In this document: positions 33,773 to 42,672 of the stretch, piece by piece
Position numbering within the stretch: the stretch's first letter is position 1
Layout of the letters: each line of letters begins with the position of its first letter
Origin: an uncultured Kiritimatiellota bacterium
GTDB lineage: Bacteria > Verrucomicrobiota > Kiritimatiellia > RFP12 > UBA1067
Direction: 5' to 3'
NCBI GenBank assembly: GCA_934635225.1
Contig: CAKTYZ010000001.1
Span: 62,001 to 126,000, forward strand
Length of the DNA stretch: 64,000 nucleotides
Program-made: the position numbers and the translations under genes
Notes under the pieces: model-generated
What the model saw: the letters and a program-made list of their open reading frames with translations, nothing else
What the model was told of the DNA's origin: nothing
Database searches by the model: none

Positions 33773-34416
33773 ATCTCGCATCGCTCATCGACCATACGTA
33801 CCTGAAGCCTGCCGGAGACAAGGCGGCGATCGCTTCGCTTTGCGCGGAAGCGAGACGGCAGGGCTTCGCCTCTGTCTGCGTCAATCCGGCCGAAGTGACG
33901 ACAGCGTCACGGCTTCTCAAGGGCAGCGGCGTCCGGGTCTGCACCGTCATCGGCTTTCCGTTGGGCGCGAACACCAATCGCACGAAATGCTTTGAGGCGG
34001 CGGACGCGATTCAGGCGGGGGCGGACGAGCTTGATCTCGTCGTGAACCAGAGGCTTCTCAAGCATGCGCCGAAGGCGTGCGAGGCGGAGCTTCTCCAGTG
34101 GGTGCGAACCTGTCGGACTTTCCGTACGGGCGTGACGCTGAAGCTCATCCTTGAATGTTGCAACCTGACGAAGAAGGAGATCGTTCGCGGGTGCAAGATT
34201 GCGCGGAAGGTCGGTTTTGACTTTGTGAAGACCTCGACTGGGTTCGGCGCGGGCGGGGCGACGGTCGAAGATGTCGCGCTCATGCGGCGGACGGTCGGCC
34301 CTCGGATGGGCGTCAAGGCGGCGGGAGGGATCCGCGACCGGGCGACGGCTGAGGCGATGGTCGCGGCCGGAGCGACGCGTCTGGGCTGTTCTGCGGGCGT
34401 GGCGATCTGCGGTTGA
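33769..34416 (+). CDS. deoC: deoxyribose-phosphate aldolase
   Basis: Splits 2-deoxyribose-5-phosphate to acetaldehyde and glyceraldehyde-3-phosphate in deoxynucleoside breakdown. The 215-residue TIM barrel carries LIDHTYLKP, VIGFPLG, Asp-rich GADELDLVVN, the Schiff-base Lys in DFVKTSTGFG, and the assisting Lys in GVKAAGGIRD. Translationally coupled to purN by ATGA. Confidence 0.94.
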   Translation: MNLASLIDHTYLKPAGDKAAIASLCAEARRQGFASVCVNPAEVTTASRLLKGSGVRVCTVIGFPLGANTNRTKCFEAADAIQAGADELDLVVNQRLLKHAPKACEAELLQWVRTCRTFRTGVTLKLILECCNLTKKEIVRGCKIARKVGFDFVKTSTGFGAGGATVEDVALMRRTVGPRMGVKAAGGIRDRATAEAMVAAGATRLGCSAGVAICG

Positions 34417-34451
34417 ACGGGGGTAGCATGCATGCGAGGGGAGCGTGAGAG

Positions 34452-35216
34452 ATGACGGAGTTCATGTCCTTGATCGAAAAGACCCTTGACGCGGTGCTTC
34501 CTCCTGTCGAGACGCGTCCGGTCGTCCTCTCGGAGGCGATGCGCTATGCCGTGGGGTCGGGCGGCAAGCGGATTCGTCCGCTCCTCTGCCTGGCGTCTGC
34601 CGTCGCGGTTGGCGGGAAGGCCGAGGATGCGCGCTATCCGGCCGCGGCGATTGAACTTCTCCACAACTATACGCTTGTCCACGATGATTTGCCGGCGATG
34701 GACAACGACAGCGAACGGCGCGGACAGCCGACGGTCTGGAAGAAGTTCGGCGAAGCGAACGCGGTCTTGGCGGGAGATGCCCTGTTGGCGCTTGCATATC
34801 GTGTGGCCGCGAAGGCGCCGCGAAATGTTCCGGCCATCATTGACGTGCTGGGCGAGAAGGGCGTTGGGGTCGTTCAGGGGCAGGTCGAGGACCTCAAGCG
34901 GGATGAGGGGACCGATGACTTCATCTACCTTCACAAGACCGCAGACCTTTTCATCGCCGCCGCGCAGATGGGGGCCCTCGCGGGCGGTGGCGAGGCCGCG
35001 GCGGTCGGTTGCGTGGGTCGATTTGCCCGCAATCTCGGCTTGGCTTTCCAGTATGAGGACGATTTGCTGGATGGAGACGGACTCTATCCGCCGGCGGAGA
35101 CGGCGGCGCGGGTCCGAGAAACGACGGCGGCGGCGGTGGCGGCCCTGGACGGTCTGGCCGGTGAAACGTCTTTCCTGAGAGACTTGGCCCGGAAGCTTGT
35201 CGGGCGAAAGTCTTGA
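34452..35216 (+). CDS. ispA: polyprenyl diphosphate synthase (FPP/GGPP type)
   Basis: Condenses isopentenyl diphosphate with allylic diphosphates. The 254-residue all-helical protein has GGKRIRPLL, the first Asp-rich motif HDDLPAMDND and the second FQYEDDLLD. It is shorter than typical IspA (about 295 aa); the last helices are missing or reduced. Product chain length is therefore uncertain, and the gene symbol is by family only. It is preceded by a 35-base gap after deoC and probably shares that transcript. Confidence 0.85.
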   Translation: MTEFMSLIEKTLDAVLPPVETRPVVLSEAMRYAVGSGGKRIRPLLCLASAVAVGGKAEDARYPAAAIELLHNYTLVHDDLPAMDNDSERRGQPTVWKKFGEANAVLAGDALLALAYRVAAKAPRNVPAIIDVLGEKGVGVVQGQVEDLKRDEGTDDFIYLHKTADLFIAAAQMGALAGGGEAAAVGCVGRFARNLGLAFQYEDDLLDGDGLYPPAETAARVRETTAAAVAALDGLAGETSFLRDLARKLVGRKS

Positions 35217-35243
35217 GACATGCGGACGGAAGACAAGCGGATA

Positions 35244-35252
35244 TGGTATAAT
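35244..35252 (+). promoter_or_regulatory. extended -10 promoter of the pyridoxal kinase gene
   Basis: TGGTATAAT ends 11 bases before ATG 35264, with no convincing -35. Confidence 0.55.
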
Positions 35253-35263
35253 ACCACTTTGCA

Positions 35264-36082
35264 ATGAAACGACTTTTGACGATTCAGGACATCTCGTGCG
35301 TCGGACAGTGCTCGACGACGGTTGCGTTGCCCTTGGTAAGTGCGTGTGGGGTTGAGTGCGCCGTCTTGCCTCCGGCGGTTCTCTCGAACCATACGGCGGC
35401 TGGCTTCACGGGCTGGACATTTTGCGACCTGACGGCCGAAATGCCGAAGATCGAGGCGAAATGGGTTGAGCAAGGCATTGGATTTGACGCGTTCTACACG
35501 GGCTACGTCTGCGAGAGCCACATCGACCCGATCCTCTCGATCATGAAGACGTGCGCGCGGCCGGGGGCCGTGCGCATCGTCGATCCGGCGATGGCCGACA
35601 ATGGCGTCTTGTACGCGGGCTTTGCGGCGGACTTTCCACAGAAGATGGCGCGGCTTGTCGCGGGCGCCGACTACATCCTGCCGAACCTGACCGAGGCCGC
35701 GCTCCTCGCGGGCCGCACGCCGAAGCTCGAAGGCTACACGAAGGCCGAGCTGGAGGGGCTGATCGCCGATCTGCATGCGCTCGGCGCGAAGAACGTCGTC
35801 CTGACGGGCGTCAGCTTCGAGCCGGGGCTTCTGGGCTCCGCCGTGTCGGACGGGGCGCACGTCACGTATGACTTCAACTCGCGCCTGCCCTGTGCGTTTC
35901 ACGGCACGGGCGACGTGTTCGCGTCCGTCTTTGCGGGCGCGATTCTGCGCGGCAAGACCGCCGCGGGTGCTGCGGCGCTTGCGGCGGATGTCGTTTGTGC
36001 CGCCATTGAGGCGACGGAGCCAGACCACTGGTATGGCGTCAGCTTCGAGAAAGTCATTCCCTACCTTTCGACCCACATCTGA
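35264..36082 (+). CDS. pdxK: pyridoxal/pyridoxamine kinase
   Basis: Ribokinase-fold kinase that phosphorylates vitamin B6 vitamers. The 272-residue product has the N-terminal IQDISCVGQCSTTVALPLVSA typical of PdxY/PdxK. It also has DPAMADNG, ADYILPNLTEAALLAG and the anion-hole/catalytic motif CAFHGTGDVFASVFAG with the base Asp. Salvage only; no de novo PLP genes are nearby. The first-gene position is supported by its own promoter. Confidence 0.88.
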   Translation: MKRLLTIQDISCVGQCSTTVALPLVSACGVECAVLPPAVLSNHTAAGFTGWTFCDLTAEMPKIEAKWVEQGIGFDAFYTGYVCESHIDPILSIMKTCARPGAVRIVDPAMADNGVLYAGFAADFPQKMARLVAGADYILPNLTEAALLAGRTPKLEGYTKAELEGLIADLHALGAKNVVLTGVSFEPGLLGSAVSDGAHVTYDFNSRLPCAFHGTGDVFASVFAGAILRGKTAAGAAALAADVVCAAIEATEPDHWYGVSFEKVIPYLSTHI

Positions 36083-36089
36083 GTTTAAC

Positions 36090-36941
36090 ATGAAAACACG
36101 CATGCTTGTCTTGTCTTTGGTCGCCGTCGCCTCTGCGACGTGCCTTGCCGTCGATTGGAAGAACCTTGATGAAGAACATCATCTGGGCGGTCGGCGGACG
36201 AGCGCGGGCTATCTGCGCGGCAAAGTCGTGCTGGTGGACCGCTGGGGCGTGAGGTGCCCGCCGTGTCGTGCACTTTTGCCGCGCGTTGAGCAGGTTTGGC
36301 AGAGCTTCAAGACAAAACCGTTCGTCGTCCTGGGTGGACATTGCAAGGGCTGGGGTGACGCCGAGGGCGTGAAGGCGTTGGTTGACCAGCATGGTCTCAC
36401 GTATCCGATTTACGAAGATGCGGGGCTTGCCGTCGGCGAACCTTCTTTTGACGCCATTCCGTTCATCTATGTCGTTGACGAGACGGGGCTTGTCGTCTAC
36501 CGTGGACATGACGAGCGTACGGCGACGCAGGCCGTCGTGACGGCGTTGACGGACATGGAGTCACCCCGAAACCTTCGGCAATGGAAGCGATTCCTTGATT
36601 TCGAGGTCGAGAACCTTCCCGGGCGGGCATACCAGCGGCTCAAGGAATTCAAGAAGAAGTTCCCGAATGAGGCGAAGGCGTATGCTGAGAAGGAGCGTGC
36701 GATACAGGCGATTCCCGACGTGAAGAAGCTATCCGAACTCGTTGAGTTCGCCCGGAAGTCAAAGGACATGCCTGCGTTCACCGACAAGCAGAAAGGGAAA
36801 CGGCAGGCTTACGAGAAGACCGTGCGAGACGCGATTGCGAACCCGAAATACCAGGCGCTTTTGACGTCGAAGGATCCGCGTGTTGTGCAGGAGGCGAAGA
36901 ACTCCCTTGCCGACTTGAAATGGACGGCCGCGTCGTTTTGA
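36090..36941 (+). CDS. exported thioredoxin-like (TlpA/ResA-type) protein
   Basis: Periplasmic thiol-disulfide protein. The 283-residue product has a signal peptide (MKTRMLVLSLVAVASATCLA). A TlpA-like thioredoxin fold (about 25-155) carries the active site CPPC in DRWGVRCPPCRALL and the cis-Pro region FDAIPFIYVVDE. The roughly 130-residue C-terminal extension is rich in Lys/Glu helix and is not part of the fold. The gene follows pdxK by seven bases and precedes an acyl-CoA synthetase by seven. The partner it reduces is unknown. Confidence 0.82.
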   Translation: MKTRMLVLSLVAVASATCLAVDWKNLDEEHHLGGRRTSAGYLRGKVVLVDRWGVRCPPCRALLPRVEQVWQSFKTKPFVVLGGHCKGWGDAEGVKALVDQHGLTYPIYEDAGLAVGEPSFDAIPFIYVVDETGLVVYRGHDERTATQAVVTALTDMESPRNLRQWKRFLDFEVENLPGRAYQRLKEFKKKFPNEAKAYAEKERAIQAIPDVKKLSELVEFARKSKDMPAFTDKQKGKRQAYEKTVRDAIANPKYQALLTSKDPRVVQEAKNSLADLKWTAASF

Positions 36942-36948
36942 GAAGACC

Positions 36949-38604
36949 ATGACCGAATTCAAGAACATTGCCGAGATTCTCGAGCGCAACGCCCGGAATT
37001 GGCCGAATGACGTCGCTCTTGTGGAGATCAATCCGCAGGAGCTGGAGAACCATCATACGACGTGGCGAGAGTATTCGCTGATCGAGTCGTCGCCGATCGC
37101 GGCGTTTCGCAGCGAGATCACTTGGCAGGAGTTTGACGAGCAGGCGAATCGCTTTGCGAACTTTCTCCTTTCGCGCGGCTTCAGGAAGGGAGACAAGGTC
37201 GCCATCTTACTGATGAACTGTCTGGACTGGTTGCCGATCTACTTCGGCATCCTCCGCGCCGGATGCATGGCCGTACCTCTCAACTTCCGCTATACGGCGG
37301 AGGAAATTCGCTATTGCCTGGACCTCGCCGATGCGGACGCGCTTGTCTTCGGTCCGGCGTTCGTCGGGCGTGTCGAAGAGATTATCGACCGCATGCCGCG
37401 CGTGAAGACGCGGCTTTATGTCGGAGACGACTGTCCGAGCTTTGCGGAGCCCTATCGTGGGCGCGTCGGGTTTTGCAGCGCGCGTCGCCCCGAGATCCCG
37501 ATTGTCCCGGAGGATGACGCGGCGATTTACTTTTCCAGCGGCACGACGGGCTTTCCGAAGGCAATCGTCCTTCAGCATCGGTGCCTTTTGCACAGCTGCG
37601 AAGTCGAGCGGGCGCACCACGGCCAGACGCGGGAGGACTGCTTCCTCTGCATCCCGCCGCTCTACCATACGGGTGCGAAGATGCATTGGTTTGGCTCGCT
37701 GCTTGCGGGCTGCCGTTCGGTGCTTCTGATGGGCGTGAAGCCGGAGTGGATCATCCGTGCCGTGAGCGAGGAGCAGTGCACGATCGTTTGGCTTCTCGTC
37801 CCGTGGGCGCAGGACATTCTCGATGCCATCGACCGTGGCGACGTGAAGATTTCGGACTACAAGCTTGCGCAGTGGCGGCTGATGCACATCGGAGCCCAGC
37901 CCGTGCCGCCGGCGCTCATCAAGCGGTGGAAGGACGTCTTTCCGAGTCACGATTACGACACGAACTACGGGCTTTCCGAATCGACGGGGCCGGGGGCCGT
38001 GCATCTTGGGGTCGAGAACGTCGATCATGTCGGCGCTATCGGTGTCGCGGGCTACGGGTGGGAGACGAAGATCGTCGGCCCCGACGGCAAGACGCCCGTG
38101 AAGCCGGGCGAGGTCGGTGAACTGGCTCTCAAGGGGCCGGGACTCATGAAGGAATATTACAAGAATCCTCAGGCCACGGCCGAAATCATGAAAGAGCCGG
38201 GCTGGTTGCTGACGGGCGACATGGCCGAGGAGCGCGGCGGTTTCATCTATCTTGTCGATCGGGCGAAGGATGTCATCATTACGGGCGGGGAGAACCTTTA
38301 TCCCGTTCAGATCGAGGACTTCATCCGCGCGAACCCGAAGGTCAAGGACGTCGCCGTCATCGGGCTTCCCGACGCGCGTCTCGGCGAAATTGCGGCGGCA
38401 ATCGTGTCCGTCAAGGAGGGCATGTCCTTGGACGAGAAGGAATTCAATGACTTTTGTCTCGGGTTGCCGCGTTACAAACGTCCGCGCAAGGTCATCTTCG
38501 CGGATGTTCCGCGCAATCCGACAGGCAAGATCGAAAAGCCCAAGCTCCGCAAGACGTATGGCGGCGCGGGGCTTGTCGCCCAACAGAATGGAATCAAGGA
38601 GTAA
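36949..38604 (+). CDS. acyl-CoA synthetase (AMP-binding family)
   Basis: Activates a carboxylic acid through an acyl-AMP to a CoA thioester. The 551-residue product contains the P-loop YFSSGTTGFPKAI (about residue 190). The YGLSESTGPG motif, the LLTGDMAEERGG hinge region and the catalytic Lys in NPTGKIEKPK at the C-terminal domain are also intact. Length and motifs fit medium/long-chain or aromatic acyl-CoA ligases. It lies between a thioredoxin-like gene and upp, so the neighbourhood does not reveal the substrate. Confidence 0.88.
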   Translation: MTEFKNIAEILERNARNWPNDVALVEINPQELENHHTTWREYSLIESSPIAAFRSEITWQEFDEQANRFANFLLSRGFRKGDKVAILLMNCLDWLPIYFGILRAGCMAVPLNFRYTAEEIRYCLDLADADALVFGPAFVGRVEEIIDRMPRVKTRLYVGDDCPSFAEPYRGRVGFCSARRPEIPIVPEDDAAIYFSSGTTGFPKAIVLQHRCLLHSCEVERAHHGQTREDCFLCIPPLYHTGAKMHWFGSLLAGCRSVLLMGVKPEWIIRAVSEEQCTIVWLLVPWAQDILDAIDRGDVKISDYKLAQWRLMHIGAQPVPPALIKRWKDVFPSHDYDTNYGLSESTGPGAVHLGVENVDHVGAIGVAGYGWETKIVGPDGKTPVKPGEVGELALKGPGLMKEYYKNPQATAEIMKEPGWLLTGDMAEERGGFIYLVDRAKDVIITGGENLYPVQIEDFIRANPKVKDVAVIGLPDARLGEIAAAIVSVKEGMSLDEKEFNDFCLGLPRYKRPRKVIFADVPRNPTGKIEKPKLRKTYGGAGLVAQQNGIKE

Positions 38605-38607
38605 GAG

Positions 38608-39228
38608 ATGCATACCGTACTCAACCATCCGCTCGTCACCCACCGCGTCACGTTGATGCGCGATCAGGCGACGCCGCCGAAACTCTTCCGTGAACTCGTC
38701 AACGAACTGACGGAGTTTCTCGCGTTCGAGGCTCTGAAAGACGTGAATCTGCGCGGTGTCGATGTCGTGACGCCCGTGGCGAAGGCGCGTGGTGCGCTCG
38801 TTGACGAACGCATTGTCCTCGTGCCGATCCTGCGCGCGGGCATGGGCATGCTCGACGCGATGCTCCATGTGCTCCCTTATGCGAAGGTCGGTGTCCTTGG
38901 CATGCAGCGCAACGAGGAGACGGCCGAGCCGATACCCTATTACGCAAAGGTCCCGCCGGCGAAAGGGGACGAGCTGGCGATCGTGATCGACCCGATGCTC
39001 GCGACGGGCGGGTCGGCGTGCGATGCCGTCGCTCAGCTGAAGAAGCTCGGCTACAAGCGCATCAAGTGTCTGCATCTCATCTCGGCACCCGAGGGTCTCG
39101 CGAAGTTCGAGAAGGACCATCCGGAAGTGCCCGTCTATGTCGCGGCGAAGGATGAGCGGCTGAACAGTCACTTCTACATTGTCCCCGGTCTTGGCGATGC
39201 GGGCGACCGCATCTTCGGAACGCTTTGA
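38608..39228 (+). CDS. upp: uracil phosphoribosyltransferase
   Basis: Salvages uracil with PRPP to UMP. The 206-residue product has ILRAGMGMLDAM, the PRPP loop IDPMLATGGSA and the C-terminal uracil-binding GDAGDRIFGT. It heads a nucleobase salvage run (upp, AzgA-type permease, apt, uraA). It begins three bases after the acyl-CoA synthetase. Confidence 0.95.
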   Translation: MHTVLNHPLVTHRVTLMRDQATPPKLFRELVNELTEFLAFEALKDVNLRGVDVVTPVAKARGALVDERIVLVPILRAGMGMLDAMLHVLPYAKVGVLGMQRNEETAEPIPYYAKVPPAKGDELAIVIDPMLATGGSACDAVAQLKKLGYKRIKCLHLISAPEGLAKFEKDHPEVPVYVAAKDERLNSHFYIVPGLGDAGDRIFGTL

Positions 39229-39255
39229 CAACCACCACTCAACAAAAGGAAAAAC

Positions 39256-40662
39256 ATGCTCAAGAAACTGTTCAAGCTTGACGAGAACAAGACGTCCGTC
39301 AAGGCCGAATTCGTCGCGGGTCTCACGACGTTCATGACGATGTCGTACATCCTCGCCGTGAATCCGAACATCCTTTCGGTCGCCGGCATTCCGCGCGGCG
39401 GCGTCTTCGTCGCGACGTGTCTGGCCGCGTTCGTCGGCACCGTCCTCATGGCGGCCCTTTCGAACTACCCGTTCGCGCTTGCGCCAGGCATGGGGCTCAA
39501 CGCCTTCCTGACATTCGGCGTCTGCCTTGGCATGGGCTACAGCTGGCAGTTCGCGCTCCTCGCGGTCTTCGTGGAGGGCCTTGTCTTCCTCGCGCTTTCC
39601 CTGACGCCCGTGCGCGAGGCGATCTTCAACTGCATTCCGTTTACGCTCAAGAAGGCGGTGGCGGCCGGCATCGGCCTCTTCATCTGCTTCATCGCGCTCC
39701 AGACGGCGAAGGTCATCGTCAACAACGATGCCGTGCTCGTGGGTCTCATGAGTTTCAAGAACGCGCCGTTCCACACGCAGGGCATCTGCGCGGTCCTCGC
39801 GATTCTCGGCACGGTGCTGACGGGCGTCATGATGGTGCGCAACATCAAGGGGGCGATTCTCTACGGCATCTTCCTCACCTGGGGCCTCGGCATGGCCGCA
39901 CAGGCGGCGGGCCTCTACGTTCCGGACGCGGAGTCGGGCTACTTCTCGCTCTATCCGGCCCTCTCGTTCGCGGGCATTGCCGACTCGTTCAAGGAGTTCG
40001 GCCAGACGTGCGGCGCACTCTTCGACCCGGCGGGCTGGACGCACAAGGGCGACCCGAAGACGGGCTGGGCGCTCGTCAAGGGCCTTGACTTCTTCGTTGT
40101 CATGTTCGCGTTCTTCTTCGTGGACCTCTTTGACACGCTGGGGACGCTCATCGGCGTCTCGATGAAGGGCGGCTTTCTCTCTAAGGAAGGGAAGCTTCCC
40201 CGCATTTCTGGCGCGCTCTGCGCGGACGCGATCGCGACGTCGGTCGGCGCCGTCTTCGGCACCTCAACGACGACGACCTACGTCGAGTCGGCCTCGGGCG
40301 TGATGGCGGGCGGCAAGACGGGACTGACGGCGGTCACGACGGCGGTCCTCTTCCTCGCGGCGCTCGTTTTCGCGCCGGTCTTCCTCGCGGTGCCAGGCTT
40401 CGCGACGGCTCCGGCCCTCATCATCGTCGGCTACCTGATGCTCTCGTCCGTCGCCGAAATCGACTTCTCCGACGCAAGCGAGGCGATTCCCGCGTTCCTC
40501 ACGGTCACCGCCATGCCGTTCGCGTACTCGATTTCCGACGGCATCATGGCGGGCGTCATCTCCTATACGCTCATCAACCTCATCGCCGGCAAGGCGAAGA
40601 AGATTCACTGGATCATGTATGTCCTTACCCTTGTCTTCATCGCGAAGTACGCGCTGATGTAA
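39256..40662 (+). CDS. AzgA/PbuG-type purine base permease (NCS2)
   Basis: Imports hypoxanthine, guanine or adenine with protons. The 468-residue polytopic protein has the AzgA subfamily hallmarks AEFVAGLTTFMTMSYILAVNP, LAPGMGLNAF, FFFVDLFDTLGTLIG and GTSTTTTYVESASGV. SD AAAAGGAAAA lies just upstream. It is placed between upp and apt, and apt would trap the imported adenine. The 27-base gap before it leaves no room for a purine riboswitch. Confidence 0.92.
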   Translation: MLKKLFKLDENKTSVKAEFVAGLTTFMTMSYILAVNPNILSVAGIPRGGVFVATCLAAFVGTVLMAALSNYPFALAPGMGLNAFLTFGVCLGMGYSWQFALLAVFVEGLVFLALSLTPVREAIFNCIPFTLKKAVAAGIGLFICFIALQTAKVIVNNDAVLVGLMSFKNAPFHTQGICAVLAILGTVLTGVMMVRNIKGAILYGIFLTWGLGMAAQAAGLYVPDAESGYFSLYPALSFAGIADSFKEFGQTCGALFDPAGWTHKGDPKTGWALVKGLDFFVVMFAFFFVDLFDTLGTLIGVSMKGGFLSKEGKLPRISGALCADAIATSVGAVFGTSTTTTYVESASGVMAGGKTGLTAVTTAVLFLAALVFAPVFLAVPGFATAPALIIVGYLMLSSVAEIDFSDASEAIPAFLTVTAMPFAYSISDGIMAGVISYTLINLIAGKAKKIHWIMYVLTLVFIAKYALM

Positions 40663-40691
40663 GTCCTCGAGGCTGGTTAAGGACAAGAAGA

Positions 40692-41219
40692 GTGAAGAAA
40701 CTTAACAATTACGTCAAGGCGATTCAGGACTTCCCGAAGGTGGGGGTCCTGTTTCGCGACGTGACGGGCATTCTTGAGTCACCAGACGGCTTTCAGCTCG
40801 TTCTGGATTTGACGACGGGTCTTCTCGCAGACTGCGAATTCGATCTTGTGGCTGCGCCGGAATCGCGTGGCTTTATCTTTGGCGCGGCGCTCGCCGACCG
40901 CTTCCGCACGGCGTTTGTGCCGATCCGCAAGCCGGGGAAACTGCCGCGCGAGACGATTTCAGAGACGTATGAGCTCGAATACGGAACGGCCGAGCTTCAT
41001 ATGCACGCCGATGCCGTGAAGCCGGGACAGCGCGTGGTGATCGTCGATGACCTCCTTGCGACGGGTGGCACGGCGAAAGCCGCTGCGAAACTTGTCGAAC
41101 GGCTGGGCGGTACGGTCGTGAAGATGATCTTCCCGATTGAACTGGAAGGCTTTTGCGCACGGACGAACGCGCTGAAGGGATATGACGTCGCGACGCTCGT
41201 GAAGTATCCGGGAAAATGA
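40692..41219 (+). CDS. apt: adenine phosphoribosyltransferase
   Basis: Converts adenine and PRPP to AMP. The 175-residue product shows FPKVGVLFRDVTGI, the flexible-loop RKPGKLPRETI and PRPP loop VVIVDDLLATGGTA, all standard for Apt. The start is GTG 40692, giving the usual N-terminus for the family. It lies 30 bases after the permease gene. Confidence 0.94.
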   Translation: MKKLNNYVKAIQDFPKVGVLFRDVTGILESPDGFQLVLDLTTGLLADCEFDLVAAPESRGFIFGAALADRFRTAFVPIRKPGKLPRETISETYELEYGTAELHMHADAVKPGQRVVIVDDLLATGGTAKAAAKLVERLGGTVVKMIFPIELEGFCARTNALKGYDVATLVKYPGK

Positions 41220-41254
41220 CTTAACGGTAAAAACACCTCTCTATAAGGATAACT

Positions 41255-42667
41255 ATGGAAAACAACACGGAAAAGAAGCGGTCCGAGGGCGGCGTCTATG
41301 ACGCGCGCACGCTGGGGCTGTCGAAGATGGGCGTTTTGGGCGTCCAGCACATGTTTGCAATGTTCGGCGCGACGATTCTCGTTCCGATCCTGACGGGTCT
41401 CTCGCCGTCGGCGACGTTGCTTTGGGCGGGACTTGGGACCTTGCTCTTCCACTTCCTCACGAAACGGATGGTGCCGGCGTTCCTCGGCTCGTCGTTCGCC
41501 TACCTCGCGGGCTACTTCGCGCTCACGGGCCTCGCAGGTTCTTCGGGCTATGAGACGCTGACCAAGGACGTGGCCCTTCAGTATGCCTGTTTGGGCGTCG
41601 CAGCGTCGTCCGTCATCTACTTTATCGTCTCGGGCTTCGTGAAGGCTTGTGGCGTGAAGACGGTGATGAAGTACTTTCCTCCGGTTGTCACGGGGCCGAT
41701 CATCATCGGCATCGGTCTTGTCCTCTCCCCGGTTGCGGTCAACAGCTGCGAGGCCTCTTGGCCGATTGCGCTGGTCGCGATTGCGACGGTGATCGGCTTC
41801 TCTGTTTGGGGGCGGGGTATGTTCAAGATCATCCCGATCCTGATGGGCGTTGTCTTTTCGTATGTGGCGGCCTACTTGATGGGCAAGGTCGGCTGGGTGG
41901 CGCCGATTGACTACACGAATGTCGCGAACGCCGCCTGGATCGGCCTTCCGGTTCATTGGGACCGCACGGTGTTTCCCGTTTTGGGGAACCCTGACATGGG
42001 GCTTGTCGTGACCTCGCTGGCGATTATCGTTCCGCTGGCGTTTGCGACGATTATGGAGCATGTCGGCGATGTCTCGGCGATTAGCTCGACCGTGAACCGC
42101 AATTTCTTCAAGGATCCGGGGCTTCATCGCACGATGCTCGGCGATGGCTTGGCGACATGTCTCGCGTCGCTCTTCGGCGCGCCGGCGAACACGACGTACG
42201 GCGAGAACACGGGCGTTCTTTCTCTCTCGAAGGTCTATGATCCGCGTGTGATCCGCATTGCGGCGGTTCTTGCGGTTCTCGTCTCGTTCTGTCCCAAGTT
42301 CTCGGCGCTCATCGGCACGATTCCGGGTGCGACCATTGGCGGCGTCTCGTTTGTCCTCTATGGAATGATCTCCGCCGTGGGGGTTCGCAACCTCGTCGAG
42401 TCGCAAGTCGATCTCGGCAAGTCGCGCAACATGCTGATTGCGGCGATTATCCTCGTGCTGACGCTCGGCATCTCGTTCTCGGACGCGAAGGCGATCAAGT
42501 TCGCGGTCGGCGGCGTCAATTTCGCGCTCTCGGGCCTTGCGGTCGGCGCGTTGACGGGCATTCTTTTGAATGCGCTCCTGCCGGGCAAGGACTACCAGTT
42601 CTCCGAGACGGATCCCTCAATCAAGGACGCGGACCGTTGGGGCGGCGTCAAGCCGGACGAGAAGTAA
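41255..42667 (+). CDS. uraA: uracil permease (NCS2, UraA type)
   Basis: Proton-coupled uracil importer. The 470-residue product has the UraA landmarks GVQHMFAMFGATILVP, the substrate-binding Glu in TIMEHVGD, and GAPANTTYGENTGVL with a second key Glu. It is about 40 residues longer than E. coli UraA, with a hydrophilic C-terminal tail. Together with upp it completes a uracil salvage route in the same gene run. Confidence 0.92.
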   Translation: MENNTEKKRSEGGVYDARTLGLSKMGVLGVQHMFAMFGATILVPILTGLSPSATLLWAGLGTLLFHFLTKRMVPAFLGSSFAYLAGYFALTGLAGSSGYETLTKDVALQYACLGVAASSVIYFIVSGFVKACGVKTVMKYFPPVVTGPIIIGIGLVLSPVAVNSCEASWPIALVAIATVIGFSVWGRGMFKIIPILMGVVFSYVAAYLMGKVGWVAPIDYTNVANAAWIGLPVHWDRTVFPVLGNPDMGLVVTSLAIIVPLAFATIMEHVGDVSAISSTVNRNFFKDPGLHRTMLGDGLATCLASLFGAPANTTYGENTGVLSLSKVYDPRVIRIAAVLAVLVSFCPKFSALIGTIPGATIGGVSFVLYGMISAVGVRNLVESQVDLGKSRNMLIAAIILVLTLGISFSDAKAIKFAVGGVNFALSGLAVGALTGILLNALLPGKDYQFSETDPSIKDADRWGGVKPDEK

Positions 42668-42672
42668 GGACT

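Noticed and set aside
39229..39255. Purine riboswitch before the AzgA-type permease
   Set aside because: The gap is 27 bases, too short for the aptamer.
37207..40044. Long antisense open frame (about 945 codons) opposite the acyl-CoA synthetase, upp and permease genes
   Set aside because: It is Arg/His/Asp-rich with no family resemblance. The plus-strand genes it covers are clearly real; long antisense frames are expected at this GC content.
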